A stretch of 64,000 nt of DNA from Pleurotus djamor (taxonomy: Eukaryota; Basidiomycota; Agaricomycetes; Agaricales; Pleurotaceae): the NCBI GenBank assembly GCA_029747585.1, contig JAPEVF010000140.1:1-64000 (forward strand). Reading direction: 5' to 3'. Both the position numbers and the translations under genes were made by a program. This document shows positions 20,840 through 33,668 of the stretch, piece by piece. Each line of letters begins with the position of its first letter. Within the stretch, counting starts at the first letter, position 1. Below the pieces are notes generated by a model that did not search any database, was not told the DNA's origin, and was given only the letters and a program-made list of their open reading frames with translations.

Positions 20840-22522
20840 TTATTCAATGTAGATCATCTCAGGCGCTTTGAGCATCACAGTCTCGTCCATCTGCTTATTC
20901 ATGAGGAGGGTTGCTGCGGCGATTTGGAGATAGGGTGGTTCTGTGAAGACCCGTTGATATCGTGTGTGCGAATAAGGAGAAAGGACGAGAAGGACACCGA
21001 AGAGAATTCTCCGCTGCATCTGCGCATGACCCAGGATTGCAAGGAAGAGGCGTCCCTCGCCATGTTCTTGAATTCTGCAGGGAATGACTCCTATGTCCTT
21101 GCTAAAAATGGACGTCGCAGATTTCCAAGGCGCATCCTTGGGTTGGGGGTTTACAGGATAGAGAACAACGGAGAGATGAAGGCCATAGATGGACAGGGAG
21201 ATATCGGGAGATGTTATTCCTTCACGGAAGAGGATTGTGTCGGACGGCAGAACCCGCCCTTGGAACGGGATGCTGAAAGCAGCAGGTGAACTAGGGAGCA
21301 TCCTGTTACGAGGCGAGGTCTCGCCATCGAATATCAAAAGACTTCTATCGTCATAGCGCTTGAGAAGCTCGATCTGGAGCCGTGCAAAGGCTCTAGCTTT
21401 CCCTTCACCATAAGCGATGTTGAGTGATACGTCCAGCAAACCAAATAGACAGTAGACTATGTCTTCTGGACGACTCGTGCGCCTATTTGCAACCCACGTC
21501 AAGACACGGCGAACGTTGCCATTTTGGGGATTGAATCTTCGGAGACTCTGTTCATCCACGCCTGGAGGAGAAGTATGAGACATGAAAAGCTTGGTGATCG
21601 TTTATCAGAATAATCTCACCCGTGATTTTGCTCACACTTGTCACAAGGGCTTTACTTTCCGGGGGAAGGGATCCACAGCGCAATATGTCGAAATCGTTCT
21701 CGGTCAGAGGATCCCAGTCCTTGTTGTAAAATTTCAGCCTCTCCGGAGCAAGGAGCTCCTGGAGAGTCCAACCCCGTCGAAACCACTCGTCGACATTTTC
21801 TCCTTCGTTGAGTTTCGATTCTGTTTGCGCAAGGAACACGATGCACACGTATGCTCTGGCGTACCAAGCATACATTGAACGAATGCTTTCATCCAGTTCC
21901 GCACTGTTGGCAGAGTTGATACAGCCAGTGTCGAACCAGACGTAACGGCATCCATATTGGCTAGCTCGGTCGCAAAATAATCGGAGCTTCGTGGCTCCAT
22001 CGCCCGTCCCAGAAGAGATTATATCTGAGAAGTTAGAGCCATAAGTTATTTCATCGGGACCCCAGCGATGCGAAAAGATGGCGTAGCGTGAAAAGGTTTC
22101 AAACAATCCTGAGACCATGCGCTCATCGTAGTCACTGATCTTTCTCTTCTCCATTTCTTGGGCAATTTCACCCACAAGGCTGCGAATGAGTTGGGTGCGA
22201 TCGTATAAACAATGGTCATTCAAGGAAAGGAGGCGGATGGGGTAATCGTATGAAAACCGGGATATATCGGATACCAAAACTAAACAGTTGGAAAGATGGG
22301 CGTCGTCGAAAGAACGAAAGTCGGAGAGAACGTACGCTTTTCCATTCCTGACAAGGGGGGTGGTTCACCAGTATCTTCGGTTCTGGAGGAGTGGGTAGGG
22401 TCTAGAGTGTTTGTTTTGCGGTTATGTTTCGAGCGACGATAGTTAAATATGGCTACGAGAACGAGCATCAGCAATCCCATTGAAAGTAGGGAGGGAATAC
22501 GAGGGTTTGAAGCCAGTTGCAT
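20840..22522 (-). CDS. HET-domain protein with N-terminal membrane anchor
   Basis: Exons 22522-22336, 22279-21620 and 21561-20840 (minus strand) join into 522 residues. Residues about 11-28 (SLLSMGLLMLVLVAIFNY followed by RRSKHNRK) form a single membrane segment with a basic stop. The HET domain follows with intact blocks: RYAIFSHRWG (about residue 130), CRYVWFDTGCIN, RAYVCIVFLA, RRGWTLQELLAPERLKFYN and EDIVYCLFGLLDVSLNIAYGEG. The C-terminus has KRYDDRSLLIFDGE, shared with the convergent paralogue. The second intron (GTGAGA...CTCCAG) splits the domain. By family knowledge HET domains act in cell-death signalling; membrane tethering is inferred from sequence. Confidence 0.85.
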
Positions 22523-22884
22523 CTCTGCAAGCAGGGAGGACGAAGCTTCGCTGAATCTGCGAGTCCGTTAAGAGCAAAAGTGCACGGCTGCATGGGTGTG
22601 TACGTAGTCAAAAGCGAAGCATTAGGTATTCCTAGTCCAGGGCGGTGGCCTAGGATAGGAAGAAACGCTTACGCTTTAATCTTAGTAGATATTACTATAC
22701 TCCGAGGATCCAAGATTGCGATTCCAGACACAAGCCAAGGGTGAAGCCGAAGCATGGAGCATGTAAAGATGTACTATAGACGTATGTACATATGAAGGGA
22801 CCATGTCGTGTGTTGGATTGCGAGACTCCGACTGAAATTAAAGCGGCGCGCAATTGACTTCGGCAAATTACTGCATTGCATGTC
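22523..22884. other. Intergenic
   Basis: Upstream region of the minus-strand HET gene; no coding signal. Confidence 0.5.
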
Positions 22885-23871
22885 TCAAAGTTCGTTACAG
22901 AAGAGACGGTAAAGACGGCGCGCCTCGAAGCTCTTGAGGACTGATGTTACTGCCCATCTAGGCCCAGGTTTAACGTTAAAGTATGAGTGAACGTCTGAGA
23001 GCAGGCGAATTAGACGACTTGTCTCCAAACTCAAAATGCATTGGGCGGACGTTGACGCAGCCATGTCCTCGTAACGAGCACTGCTGAGCAAGCAAAGCGC
23101 TCGCAAATTCACAGGTTTACCGTGATGTTGCCCAGTGATACGTGCAGCAGAGCTCCTAGAATGAAGGGAATTGGCCAACCGGACCGTTCCTTCGATATCT
23201 GAAAGTCCTTTACTTATACCAATGCTTGGGGTCGCAAACTTATCACACTCTTGAGGCCTTGAAGCTGCATCGAACATGAGCAGCGTGGTTGATAGATAAG
23301 GTGTGGGACTGGAGAGCGGTGGTAATTGATAGAAGATGGGCCTGAAGGGAACTAAGAAGCAGGAGCAACAACACCATTGATCACATGCAGCCCTGCCCGT
23401 GGAAGCTTGCGATTTCAGCGGATCCAAGTCGATACAGAGGTAGATGGCAGCTCTATAGCCCCATAGCAAGGAACCAACATTGACTATCTCGTTTGACACG
23501 TCGTCGATGTGGCTTCTTGTGAATTCCAAGTACTTTGGAGCTTGAAAGACTTCGCAGAGTTGAGTACCTGGAGCGGATGCTCTTAGGAACACTTGCTACG
23601 CGTGTTCGCCATAAGCATGCTCAAGCGTCTTCAATGAAGTTCTCCGCGCGCACATGTCTAGCTGCATGGCAGCTAAGTCCAACGTTGGGACTTCCTTCCC
23701 AGAACGTTGACCTTTCAACGTCCGCGACTTAATTGCATTGTTGGCTGATTGACGCTCTTTGGACGTTCGGGTCATCAATAGGGAAGGCGAGCGTGCAAAA
23801 ACATCTTCTTTTACCTCTGAGTTCAAAATGAGAGTGAGAGGCGATGAACTCACCTGGAATCGGAGTACCAC
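22885..23871 (-). pseudogene. Uncertain interrupted reading frame, unknown family
   Basis: On the minus strand two stretches, 23871-23599 and 23595-22885, are in the same frame and separated only by a TAG at 23596-23598 (GEHA*QVFLRAS). The downstream part reads for 235 residues and includes VGSLLWGYRAAIYLCIDLDPL and ends FEARRLYRLFCNEL. A candidate intron of about 41 bases (GTGAGT...CTCAG) lies near the upstream end. I recognise no domain. It could be a broken gene or a fortuitously long open frame; the single stop in about 330 codons is the reason to list it. Confidence 0.3.
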
Positions 23872-24193
23872 AGTGAGAAATTGTCACCTATCTGTGCACG
23901 AGGAACGGAGCACGACGAGATGAGCGGCGGGTATCAAATGGTTATGTACTTGACTTAAAGCATGTAGATCACGACCGGGGCCTGAGGAGCGTGGTCGGAC
24001 CTTGGAAATCATCAGCCTAACCATCAGGGAATGAGGAAAGCCTTGCTGAAGCAAGGCAACTCAAGTGAACGGCGACTTGCTATCTCTTGAGTAAAGGCTT
24101 TGATGTGAAGCAGGACAATGAAGTCTGCCCAGAAGAATGGATATTATACTACGAGGGGGGCACAACGTACAAATGAGATTGACTAATTGGGCT
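23872..24193. other. Intergenic
   Basis: 3' flank of SFT2. Nothing supported. Confidence 0.5.
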
Positions 24194-25048
24194 CTACCGA
24201 GGCAGAAGGCTACTAGCTCCTCGTAGTGCCATTTGCCCGCCAAATTGAAGAGTTTGAGTGCCTCCAGGGAAGTAAGCAGCGACGTAAGAGACAAGCGCGA
24301 TGAGCTGTACTATGGCACCAACGAGGGAGCCAATGTATGAGGCGCGCTGCAATGTTCACGTTAGATTCATATACTTCAGACAAGAAAATTTCCGGCTTAC
24401 GCCTAATGAAAAGTACAACGTGAAAGCCAAACTGCCGAAATAGACCGCAGTGAAGGGCAACCTTTCTTTAGTGAGCAAGTGTTTTATGTGATTTATTGGC
24501 CCGACGAGGACCGAGAACCTACAAACAGTCAAAGTGAGCCGACGTCACTCATGTAGGGTTACGATCAAACACACCCAAGCATGAACAACAGACTCCCCAA
24601 GCTACATTCAAAAGCACTGAGTAAGACATTTCGATCCCATGGCAGGAAACACACCTGAAGGCCAGGGCAAACTTGGCTGGCCGCAGTGCGAGCAAGGGAA
24701 GCGTCAAGAACGCGACGAAGAAACAAGCTGCTCCGCCCAGTAGACACGCTCCGAAGCCCAGTAATCTAGCATTCCGTCCTCGGTGTCAGGGCCAGCACTA
24801 ACCAGATATGACCACACGTACGGTGCTCACCTTTCCCACCGGGACAAAGCAAACCAGGCCTCCTCTTCATTTGACGTGCTATTCGATCTCAATGGGATAT
24901 AGTCCCCCGCGACCGTATTATAAAACCGAGAGAAAGGATTCCCAGAGGCATTGGACGTTGGTTGTTGTTGCGAATCGTCTGTGACGCCTCTAGCCCAGCG
25001 GAATTGAGAGAGGTTGGCCCGAAAATTTGATTCTGTTGAGTTTGCCAT
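24194..25048 (-). CDS. SFT2: SFT2 vesicle transport protein
   Basis: Five exons on the minus strand, 25048-24831, 24765-24655, 24601-24575, 24518-24401 and 24346-24194, give 208 residues. The N-terminus is cytosolic and Ser/Asn-rich. From FALSRWERLLGFGACLLGG onward the four-helix Got1/Sft2 core is clear: CFFVAFLTLPLLAL then RPAKFALAF, GSLLFMLGFSVLVGPINHIKHL, RLPFTAVYFGSLAFTLYFSLG, and SLVGAIVQLIALVSYVAAYFPGG with the conserved closing MALRGASS. Sft2 proteins work in vesicle fusion with the Golgi from endosomes. Exon 3 is only 27 bases, encoding the middle of helix 2. The start faces NUP192 across 275 bases. Confidence 0.95.
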
Positions 25049-25323
25049 TACTGTGGTGGTGGTTGTGCGTGTAAACCAAGGATGTCTGCGCCGGCGAACT
25101 CGTCACCAAAGTTGCACGTGGAATGTGCGCGTACAAGCGCCCATAAGCGCCCGATCCTCAACTTGCTTGTTTGATTCATCCTCGCATTCGGTCTTTCTTC
25201 CTTTTCTCCCCCTACGGCCACCCACATCGCTGCAGCCCGTCTTCACTCGAGGACGTATAAAACGATTGCTGCACGCGTAGATTCTCTCTGGCCCTGAAAC
25301 ATCTTTCATCCCCCACGCGTCCG
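25049..25323. promoter_or_regulatory. Bidirectional promoter SFT2/NUP192
   Basis: Only 275 bases separate the two divergent ATGs, so both genes must share this region. It includes GCACGTGG near 25115, an E-box of the kind bound by Cbf1. Confidence 0.55.
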
Positions 25324-28300
25324 ATGGAGTCAATATCACGACTTCGTGAAGCCCTCGTTCATGTTCTCAATGGCCGCGTAGTTCCTCATGGAGAGCAGGA
25401 AATATTCGACGAACTCATTGTACACAAATCACGACTATTGAATCTTTACGACGTGGGTCCTAGGAATCCGCAACAACAAAAGGAACTCGAGTCTGGTTCG
25501 TGCATTCCTTCCCTGTGAGATCTGTTTCGAACTGTGAAGCTCACCTTTGAACCAAGGCAAACTCACACTGTATGGGAAAACTGTTGCAATTAATGGAGAA
25601 TTCACCCGCCAGGTTCTCTTTCTCTCTCAACAACTCGAATGTTCCGAGCGCTATGTCGCGGAACTGCTATACTCTGTGATGTCGGAGAGTCCGAACCTTG
25701 ACGCGGTCGACTATCTCGAGGCCACAGTAAACGAATATTATCAACGTCGGAGGCATCTCGTGGATACGGTGCGATTCCTTCTCGACGCTGCAGAGCTCGG
25801 AAGAGACTCCCCTCAAGCACCCCAAATTTACCGTCGCCTTGAAGTATTCACGCAAGCAGAATTAATGGGGTCACTACCTTCACGCGTTTTCAAGGAGGTT
25901 GAAAGCTTAGGGAGTGTGATGGTGACGGTTGATGCCGCACGAAAGAACGCTGGAAGTAATACTGTTGCGCCTAATGGGCAAGGTGCGCTGTCGATTCGGG
26001 CTTCCTTTCATATTATGTGCTGAAACCAGGGTTAGGTAGCAGTGGTTCTCTAGGTGCAGACCTGCTTACTGCACGATTCGAGTCCCTTCGCTATGAACGC
26101 AGACAACTTGCGGTCACATTAACAACCATCGCGCGCATGGGTTATTTCACTGGTCAAGAAGTTAAACTGGCCGTGGATTGGCTTTCATCAAATCCCAATA
26201 GTGGTGTGATGTACCATATCTTCACTTCAGTCATATCAGCTTTCGGTTTGGTGGACCCTCAGAGTTCAGGTGCCCAGTTGCGTCGCTCTCTGGCTATGGA
26301 TAAATCCAATGTGGGGTACATGACAAGGAAACTTGCGTCTACCTCAGAGTGGAAAGATAATGGCATGAAGGCTGCCGTCCTACTTCAATGGACCCTCTTC
26401 TTGACGGAGACGCGCCATCGTGATCCCGAACTTGAAAACCGGGAAGGCTTCACGACTGAGGAATTGGAGTCGCAGATATGGAATGCTGTTCAGGGCGACG
26501 CGTTCAGCTCTTTGGCGCGTATCGTCATCCAGCTGGGCTCAGACCGAAGCAACCCTCCTCAATCCGCGTTTCTTCAGTCCTCTCTACCTCCCCAACCCCA
26601 GCCCGATCAACAGAGTCAACGCGAGACCCTTCCTGAAGACTTTAAAGGCCTTCTCCTATCTGGACTCGAAAATCTCGTTCGATCACTCATCACTCACGCT
26701 TCATCTGAATTGCGCAAAATCAAGCAGCGCCAAGAAGATTTGCTCCTTGTCAATCGACGCGTCGTGAGCTCTGCTGCTCCTCCCGAACCCAAGTCTTCCA
26801 CCCGAAACGACATCGCCGTTCTCTTCGCGTTCATTGGTTTACTCTACTCCTCCCTCCCGCCTGAAAGAGCATTACAGTTTTGGGGCGCTGGCTCAACACA
26901 AGATTCGGAGCAGTCGTACCTGGAGTATGTGGAGTCTACGGCAGGAAGGTTACCCGTGTTTTTGCAGTGGGCAGTTTGGTCGACTTCGCCCAGTGATTCA
27001 GTACTCATGACGGCCTTATACGACATGATCAACGGACTCGCCAAAGGCCAGCAATGCAGTGAATTGGCCCATAATTTCATGGCTCGAGCTACTGGTGAAG
27101 TCATTCCTGGGAGCACCCTCCCTTCATCCAACTCTGGACAAGCCATCTCATGGTCGTTGGTCTTTACCTTGCTTGAGAACTGGGCCACGGTTCCTGTGAC
27201 CAAACACACCCCACCTCCGGCTTCCAGCACGTACAATCTCGCACCTCCTCTCGGAAACTCCATCTTCGCGTCCTCTGCACGTGCGCACCCGCCTCAGCCT
27301 CAGCGCCCCATAATCGGCCCAAATGAAGTTAGACTAGCACAGTCTTTCTTGCGCTTGTTGTCAACCGTCGTCACACATTCCATAGCAGTGCGGATAGCAA
27401 TCTCTGGACATGCTCATTTCCGTGCTGTCCCTACTCTGGTTTCGCTGTTACCACTTGGTATCCCCCTTGAGCTGAAGGGCGCGGCTTTCGAGACACTGGC
27501 AGCCTTTTGTCAGCCAGGAGCTGGACGGCCGGGTGTTGAGATTTGTAAAGCTGTCTGGACGTTGATGGAGCGTATGGAAGTAATCAATGTCCGTGGTGGT
27601 CATAGTCCTTCTTTGCTGGCTCGGACAACCGGAAGTGTGAGGGGAGTGGAGATGGAATTGGAAGATGTTGAGGCCGTTCATAAACTGTACCCCGCCACAA
27701 TTGCCTTCCTCAAGCTTCTCAGTACCCTGATACATACGCCTAAACGAATCCCCCTCAAAGACAGACTAACCTCGGTGGAGACCATAAACACGGTGCCTGA
27801 TAATCTCGGCCAACCCTACCGCCTCCCTGGTGCTGGGCCATTCACATCCTTCATCATCGATAATGTGTTCCTGAAGATTCCTATGCGAGAATACGCTGTC
27901 GCTTCGGATCGGTGGCAAATTAACGACCTCTGCCTATGCTACTTTGAACGTGCCCTAGCAAGTTATGATCTAGAAGGTCTTGTCAGCGCTGCCGAGGGTT
28001 CCCGACTCAAGGAGGACGCGATTGTGCCACTCTTGGTGCACCCTGGGTTTGATGTCATGAAGCAGATTCTAACATCGACGCCTCTCCAAGCTTCGCTGCT
28101 GTCGTACATCGTCGATGGGGGTGCAGGTTTTGAGAGAGGACTGGCCGAAGACGAACCATATTTCCGGAGTGCCATCATCCGCGTGCTGCGCATCGTCCAT
28201 CGCATCCTGGAGATACAAGACATCTTCTTCGACGTTTTACTGCCCCTTCTTCTGGAGTTCGATAGCGCCCAATATATCGGGGTTGTCCATCCCCGATCGT

Positions 28301-31300
28301 ATTACATTCGACTGGACCAAGCTTTGTCTTTCGGGCCACAGTATGTTCCTGCGATCGCTTCATACATCATGTTCTCCGGTCATCCTGAATTAGCCTTGCT
28401 TTCCGTCAAGATCCTCACTTTGCTCTCTTCGTCGAGCTCGCTCTCCAATCTGGCCACACTTATCGAACAGAGCAACGACTCTCAGAGGATACTTGAAGGC
28501 TACAAGCGTGTTTTGCTCACGGAGTCTGATGAAGATCCCTCAGAAGCCGAAGAAACTTCCGAGCAACATACCGGCGCTGGGGTTCCTGATCACGACTCGG
28601 ATATTTATGGGCTTGAACAGGCTGTTCGACTGGCCGTGTTTGATTTGTTGATCCAGAACACCCAGATTAATCGATCCTACCCAAACATCGCCCATTTCCT
28701 GCTTTTCGGCAACACCAACGAGCAACATATCCAAGACCCGCATGCTCTCGGCGCTCACGCTGCCTGTGTCCATATAATATTGGATATGGTAAACTCAGGA
28801 GTGCCGCGTCTGAAGGATGAAAGCCGTTCCGGTGACCGAACAAGCGGCAATCCCTTGTTTATCGTTCTTCCTGCACTAGCTGAACGGTGTTACCGAGTCA
28901 TTTACCAACTCTGCATGCATCCCAGGACGTGTGACTTCGTAATGCGCTACCTTCGGACGCGAGAGGATTTCTTTGCGAGACAGTTAGCTGTGATGCCTCC
29001 AGTAATCCCCAATTCCTGGCAAGATCCAAATCTGCACGTTTTGTACCAGGATGGAGTCAGCGTTGCTACTACTGTCTCAGCCCTGGGATCTTTCCTTCGT
29101 CTGCGCTCATTGGTCTTTGATCTGGTCGCTCTGGACTTGCATCTTCTGACTCAGAAAGGACACTACAAGAGTGTGAACGAGCTCTTGGAGATCCTCTTTG
29201 GTACCAGCGCCTATGATGATTCGCCTGGTTGGGATACGGACATATCCCAGCCCTTCAAGGAACTTGGGCAGTCTCATCCTCGTATCACGGAGTACCTTCG
29301 TGGACTGGTATTCGAGTGGTCGGACCCCATGGTTGTTAATCCTGTTGACCTGCAATTCCTCAAGCAACTCAACCTCAAAACATGCATCCGCCTTCATTCC
29401 AGCGGTTGTGAGGTTGTTGACAGGGCTTCTCTGCTATCTCTCCTTAACGATGCCCGCCGAACACTACATGCTCAAGGTCACATTGTCACGCCCTTACAGA
29501 GTGAACAACTCAACGCTGAGATGACATATATCTTGGAAAGCTCCGTCGTCGAAAACCACCGACTCCAAGTATTGAACGCTACAACATTAGGTTACGAGTC
29601 TTGGCGCCGCATGCTCAGCGTCGTTTTGACCAAGTGCTTCGATCGTCTCCCTTATGCGCAGCGAGAAAGTACACTCTTTGACCTGATGCAAATCCTGCCT
29701 GGTATTGTCAAATCGCCAGAAATTCAGGAGACAACAGCGGTTTTGCTTTCGGAGACCGTCCTATCTGCCATCACCAAGCTACGGGAAGATCGTCAACACG
29801 ATGTGTCACTGCTGACGGGTTCACATTCGCTTCCCGTGGAACGCTTGTTCACCATGGTTCGTGGCGTACTTGAATGTGTCTTAGAGAGCGGGCGCCTGGA
29901 ACTTGTCAGAGGCAACCTTTATGCCTCCCTCATAAATTATATCCACCTCGTGGTATCATCAAGAAGTACCAATAGCTCGAANCAAGTCGAAGACCTTGCC
30001 GCAAGCTCTCGTTCCNCTAGTATCAGTGACGATGTCTTCGCGCTTACCCGAAGGCCATCGTCACACCCCACCCCATCTTTGGAAGCAGGCAGTCTGGCTC
30101 TGATGAAAAGCTCCATGGACCGTCTGATATCAACCATCTCGCGTGACTCTATTGACGGCGCGGAGGTCTGGAAAACTGTTGCGTTCATGCTACTGGACTC
30201 GTTGGTTCGCCTTTCAAGCTTAGAGAAGCAAAGTAACATACTGAACTCTCTCAATCGCCATGGTATCCTTGCCAATTTCGTTCGGGGGATTAGGGACTCT
30301 GATCCGTTCCTGCAGTCAGTTCTTAAGCCTGACCCAGGTGAGTCTCTTTCAATGACTAGAAAGGCCACACGCTTGACTCTCTTGTAGATGACCTCAACTC
30401 TCTGTATGTCTATGAGGCTAAGATGTCGTTCTTCGTCCGTATGTCACAAACAAGGGGTGGCGCTGAGCGTTTATTGGACGCCCAAATCATTTCAATATTA
30501 TCTCAATGCGACTTCCTTGACGCAAGGCCAGAAGCCGACCAACAGTTCATGAGTACGAGTTGGTGCTGTTACCAACGGAAATGCCCAATAACTAATATAT
30601 CCATTTCAGACCAGGACACCTTCTTGCCCTCGGCAATCCAACGATATCATCAACTTCTGATGCCTGCCCTTCAAGTTATTAATGGTATCGTTGCCACACT
30701 CGGAGTTCGACATACCGTCGTGGCCAATCAGGTCAGAGGACCTGAGTTTCTTGCGCAAGATGTTTGCTCATCTCTCTGTTTGCGTAGGTTCTCGACTTCC
30801 TCAATAACCATAGTTCGACAATCGTCATCTTAATCAAGAATGAAGTGGAAGACGTACCTCTCGCCATCGTTCAAGAGACTCGCCTCATTGTCACACTCTG
30901 CAGTTCCATTCTTCCATCCGTTCCCAAAGCCGATATGGTAGGTGACTTCGCCGAAGAATTGTTCTCAGATTCATACCGTAAATGTAGGCTTCTACTCATT
31001 CTGGCTTTGGTGCAATCCACGCCGCTATTTTGGGAATTTCGACGCGCTGCTTGGTCCATGGTTGGTGGTCAAAGAACGTCAGACCATCCACAGATGCCGA
31101 AGTCCTCAGTACAAGCATCGCGTCCCCTGGTGAGTTCGGAAAGCAGACGGTCTCCAACTATTTTTGAACTTTATACTCTAGCTTTGCCTTCTGCTTCGCA
31201 ATTCAACGTCGCCGTTCTCAATGAAGAACGCTCCCTCCGCAAAAGTATATTATCCTATCTTGGAACCTCAAGTAGCTTTACAGGTGTGTTCAATATTTCT

Positions 31301-32191
31301 GGTTATGGAAATCCATAAATTGAGCCCTTGACAGAGCCCGAAATGTCTCCGGTACTCTCCCCGGTAACCAAAGTTTCCCGCGGAGAAGACCGCCGTGTCA
31401 ACTTCGCTGGTCAGTGTTTCTTGAACTTAAATTTACGCATGTCTGTAAATTTGACACTTGAGGATAGCTACCATTCCAACTATCGGGGATGCACTTGAAG
31501 CATTGGAAGACATCTGCAATGATCTCTCCGAAACCCTAAAACAAATCATCGATATTTCCGCTGAAATTGACTCAAGGGAACATGTCACCATGGAGAGGTT
31601 ACGCCTTGTGAGCAGCCAAAGCCGATGGCATGTCCTCTATACTGATGCGAACTGTGTGCGATAGGTTTTACCTCACGCCGACGATAGCCTCTGGGCTGAC
31701 CTTGATGTCACTCAAAAGCGCTCTCTGATGAATCAGGCATTAGAAAGTATCCAAACACATGCTAGAGGCCAAGCGAAGACACTAATTAGTACGTGGATCC
31801 CCAAGAATTCGTCTTCTCGGCTGCTTACCTTGGTCCCATAGGCGCGACGGAAATTCTACTCCTACTACTATGGCGGCACATAAGCCATTATTCTGAAGGG
31901 CACGGAATAAATGGAAATTCTGCAACATTACAAGCATTGCGCTTCATTGCAGCACCTGACCCGGAGGTGTTTGTAGCCGATGTTGGACGGAGGTTGACTA
32001 CTTCCTTACAAAGGCTGGAGTCCCTCGCATTGGTAAGTTCCCTTTGTCGTGTAGAGTCCTTGACTCTGACATCTTGCTGCGGCCGATAGGATCATGCCTT
32101 TACGAACGACCACGAATACCAATCAAGCCAAAAGTATATCGAAATTCTNACTCGGCGGNTACGGGATAGCGTAGAACGCGATGACCCATGA
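25324..32191 (+). CDS. NUP192: Nuclear pore inner-ring protein Nup192/Nup205
   Basis: Thirteen exons: 25324-25495, 25557-25982, 26030-30337, 30388-30552, 30610-30731, 30788-30937, 30988-31129, 31182-31283, 31335-31409, 31468-31607, 31665-31788, 31842-32032 and 32090-32191, all in phase, 2072 residues. The protein is a continuous helical solenoid with no enzyme motif. The N-terminus (LREALVHVLNGRV, then KSRLLNLY and GKLTLYGKTVAINGEFTRQVLFLSQQL) and the block LTTIARMGYFTGQEVKLAVDWL are typical of Nup192/Nup205, a scaffold of the nuclear pore inner ring that binds Nic96. The family length of about 1700-2000 fits. One exon of 4.3 kb is followed by ten small ones, a strong 5'-to-3' asymmetry. Ns at 29983, 30016, 32150 and 32159 are in-frame substitutions, not indels. 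Confidence 0.93.
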
Positions 32192-32405
32192 GCGCTGAGC
32201 CATCATCCATTCTAGTTCCGTTGATGTATATTTTTTCTCAATTCTACCTGCCTAACGTCGTGACTGTTTAAGATCATCATATTTGAATTGAACTCTGAGT
32301 TTCGATGCGGCNCATCCCCAAATCCGACGTTTCCCGCGACGTAACTACACCCTCAAATACTCCCACAGAATAGATCTTTCTTCGTTGTTATTTTACCCTG
32401 TCCCC

Positions 32406-33668
32406 ATGCATCTCCCCAAGTACGCAAGCGTCCCTCTTATGGACCGCATGGTCTTAGGTCTTCGGGTCGTGGTCCAACTGCGTGAGTCACCCCACCAGAA
32501 TGTTCTTAAGACCCAATTTGACGTTCGGCTATGGTGTGGGATTCAGCTTTGTTGCTCACGACCGCATTGCTGTCCTCGCCTTTTGTATGGTTTAACAAGC
32601 ACAAGACGTGGCGTCGAGTCNTTGGCGACCGCACGTTCCGTTTCCTCACAAGTCTTAGCGTGCCACAAATCCAGCTCATGCTTGGTAGGACCATCGACAA
32701 CTACAAGACTGTAACGAAAAAGCTGGGTCTTGAGTCGTCGATCGAAGATATAGAACACGATGCTCGCCTCTTGTGGCTTGGACCGAAGCGTACCGATCGG
32801 GTGCTACTTGTAATGCATGGTTCGTCAGGGTCGTTTCGTGGTTTCGTACTTTAATCTCGATTTGTGTAGGTGGCGCTTTTTTCGCTCCGTTGGATCCTGC
32901 CGCAGTGGAATTCTGGCGTTACTTACAAGTTCAACTACACGCCCACCATGGTGTCGACCTCGGAGTGGTTTTTTTTAAATTATTGTGAGTCTCTGAACTC
33001 CATTGGTCCAATGGCGTCATTGCTAATAGTTNATCTGCTTAGCTTTAATACCCGAAGCAGGGTTTCCAACTCCTCTGCGACAGGCAGTCGCTGCCATTAA
33101 GCACCTCATGGCACAAGGTGTCCGTCCTGAGAACATGATCCTCGCGGGCGACTCGGCTGGCGGAAACCTCATCCTACAAACCCTTCTCCACGTCCTTCGC
33201 CCGGTGGGATCCGTGGACACATTGCACTTCTCGAAACCGTTGTCTGGTGCTTACCTGATCTCNCCGTGGGTTTCGCTNACTGGGAACACGGGTTCTCATG
33301 GCAAGTTCACTGAATCAGACGTACTGTCACAAGAGGGCCTCAAAGAATGGGGCGGCTATGTCCTTGCTGCTGTACCCGAGTCCCAACGTGGGTATGTCGA
33401 AGCGGTGAAAGCACATGAAGACTGGTTCGAAGGTCTCGACGGAGTCGTGGACAGAATCCTCGTTACTGCGGGTGGTCAAGAGTGTTTGAGAGATGACATT
33501 GTGGAATTCCACGATAAACTGAAGAGAAGATACAATGGCGACTTGAAGCTTGCGGTCCAGAACGGAGGAGTTCACAATGACAGCATTCTTGACTTCTTGG
33601 CTAAAGAGTCCAAGCTTGGAGAACTCACTGCTATCGCCATTCAGTGGTTAGCAGCGGGGTTATCTTGA
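32406..33668 (+). CDS. Alpha/beta hydrolase-3 family esterase, membrane-anchored (frame broken by T8 run)
   Basis: Exons 32406-32481, 32547-32819, 32870-32984 and 33043-33668. N-terminus has a hydrophobic segment (RMVLGLRVVVQLPLLLTTALL then SSPFVWFNKHKTWRRV). Hydrolase motifs: oxyanion-hole HGGGAF, nucleophile LAGDSAGGN, TAGGQECLRDD with the acidic residue, and NGGVHND with the histidine, the HSL/GDXG-type arrangement. Exon 1 is 76 bases exactly as in the paralogues at 52840 and 63771. Exon 3 is one base too long: eight Ts at 32969-32976 turn the expected GVVFLNYS into GVVFFKLL. Seven Ts would restore about 362 residues. Architecture resembles yeast Say1-type sterol deacetylases of the ER; the substrate here is inferred only. 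Confidence 0.82.
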
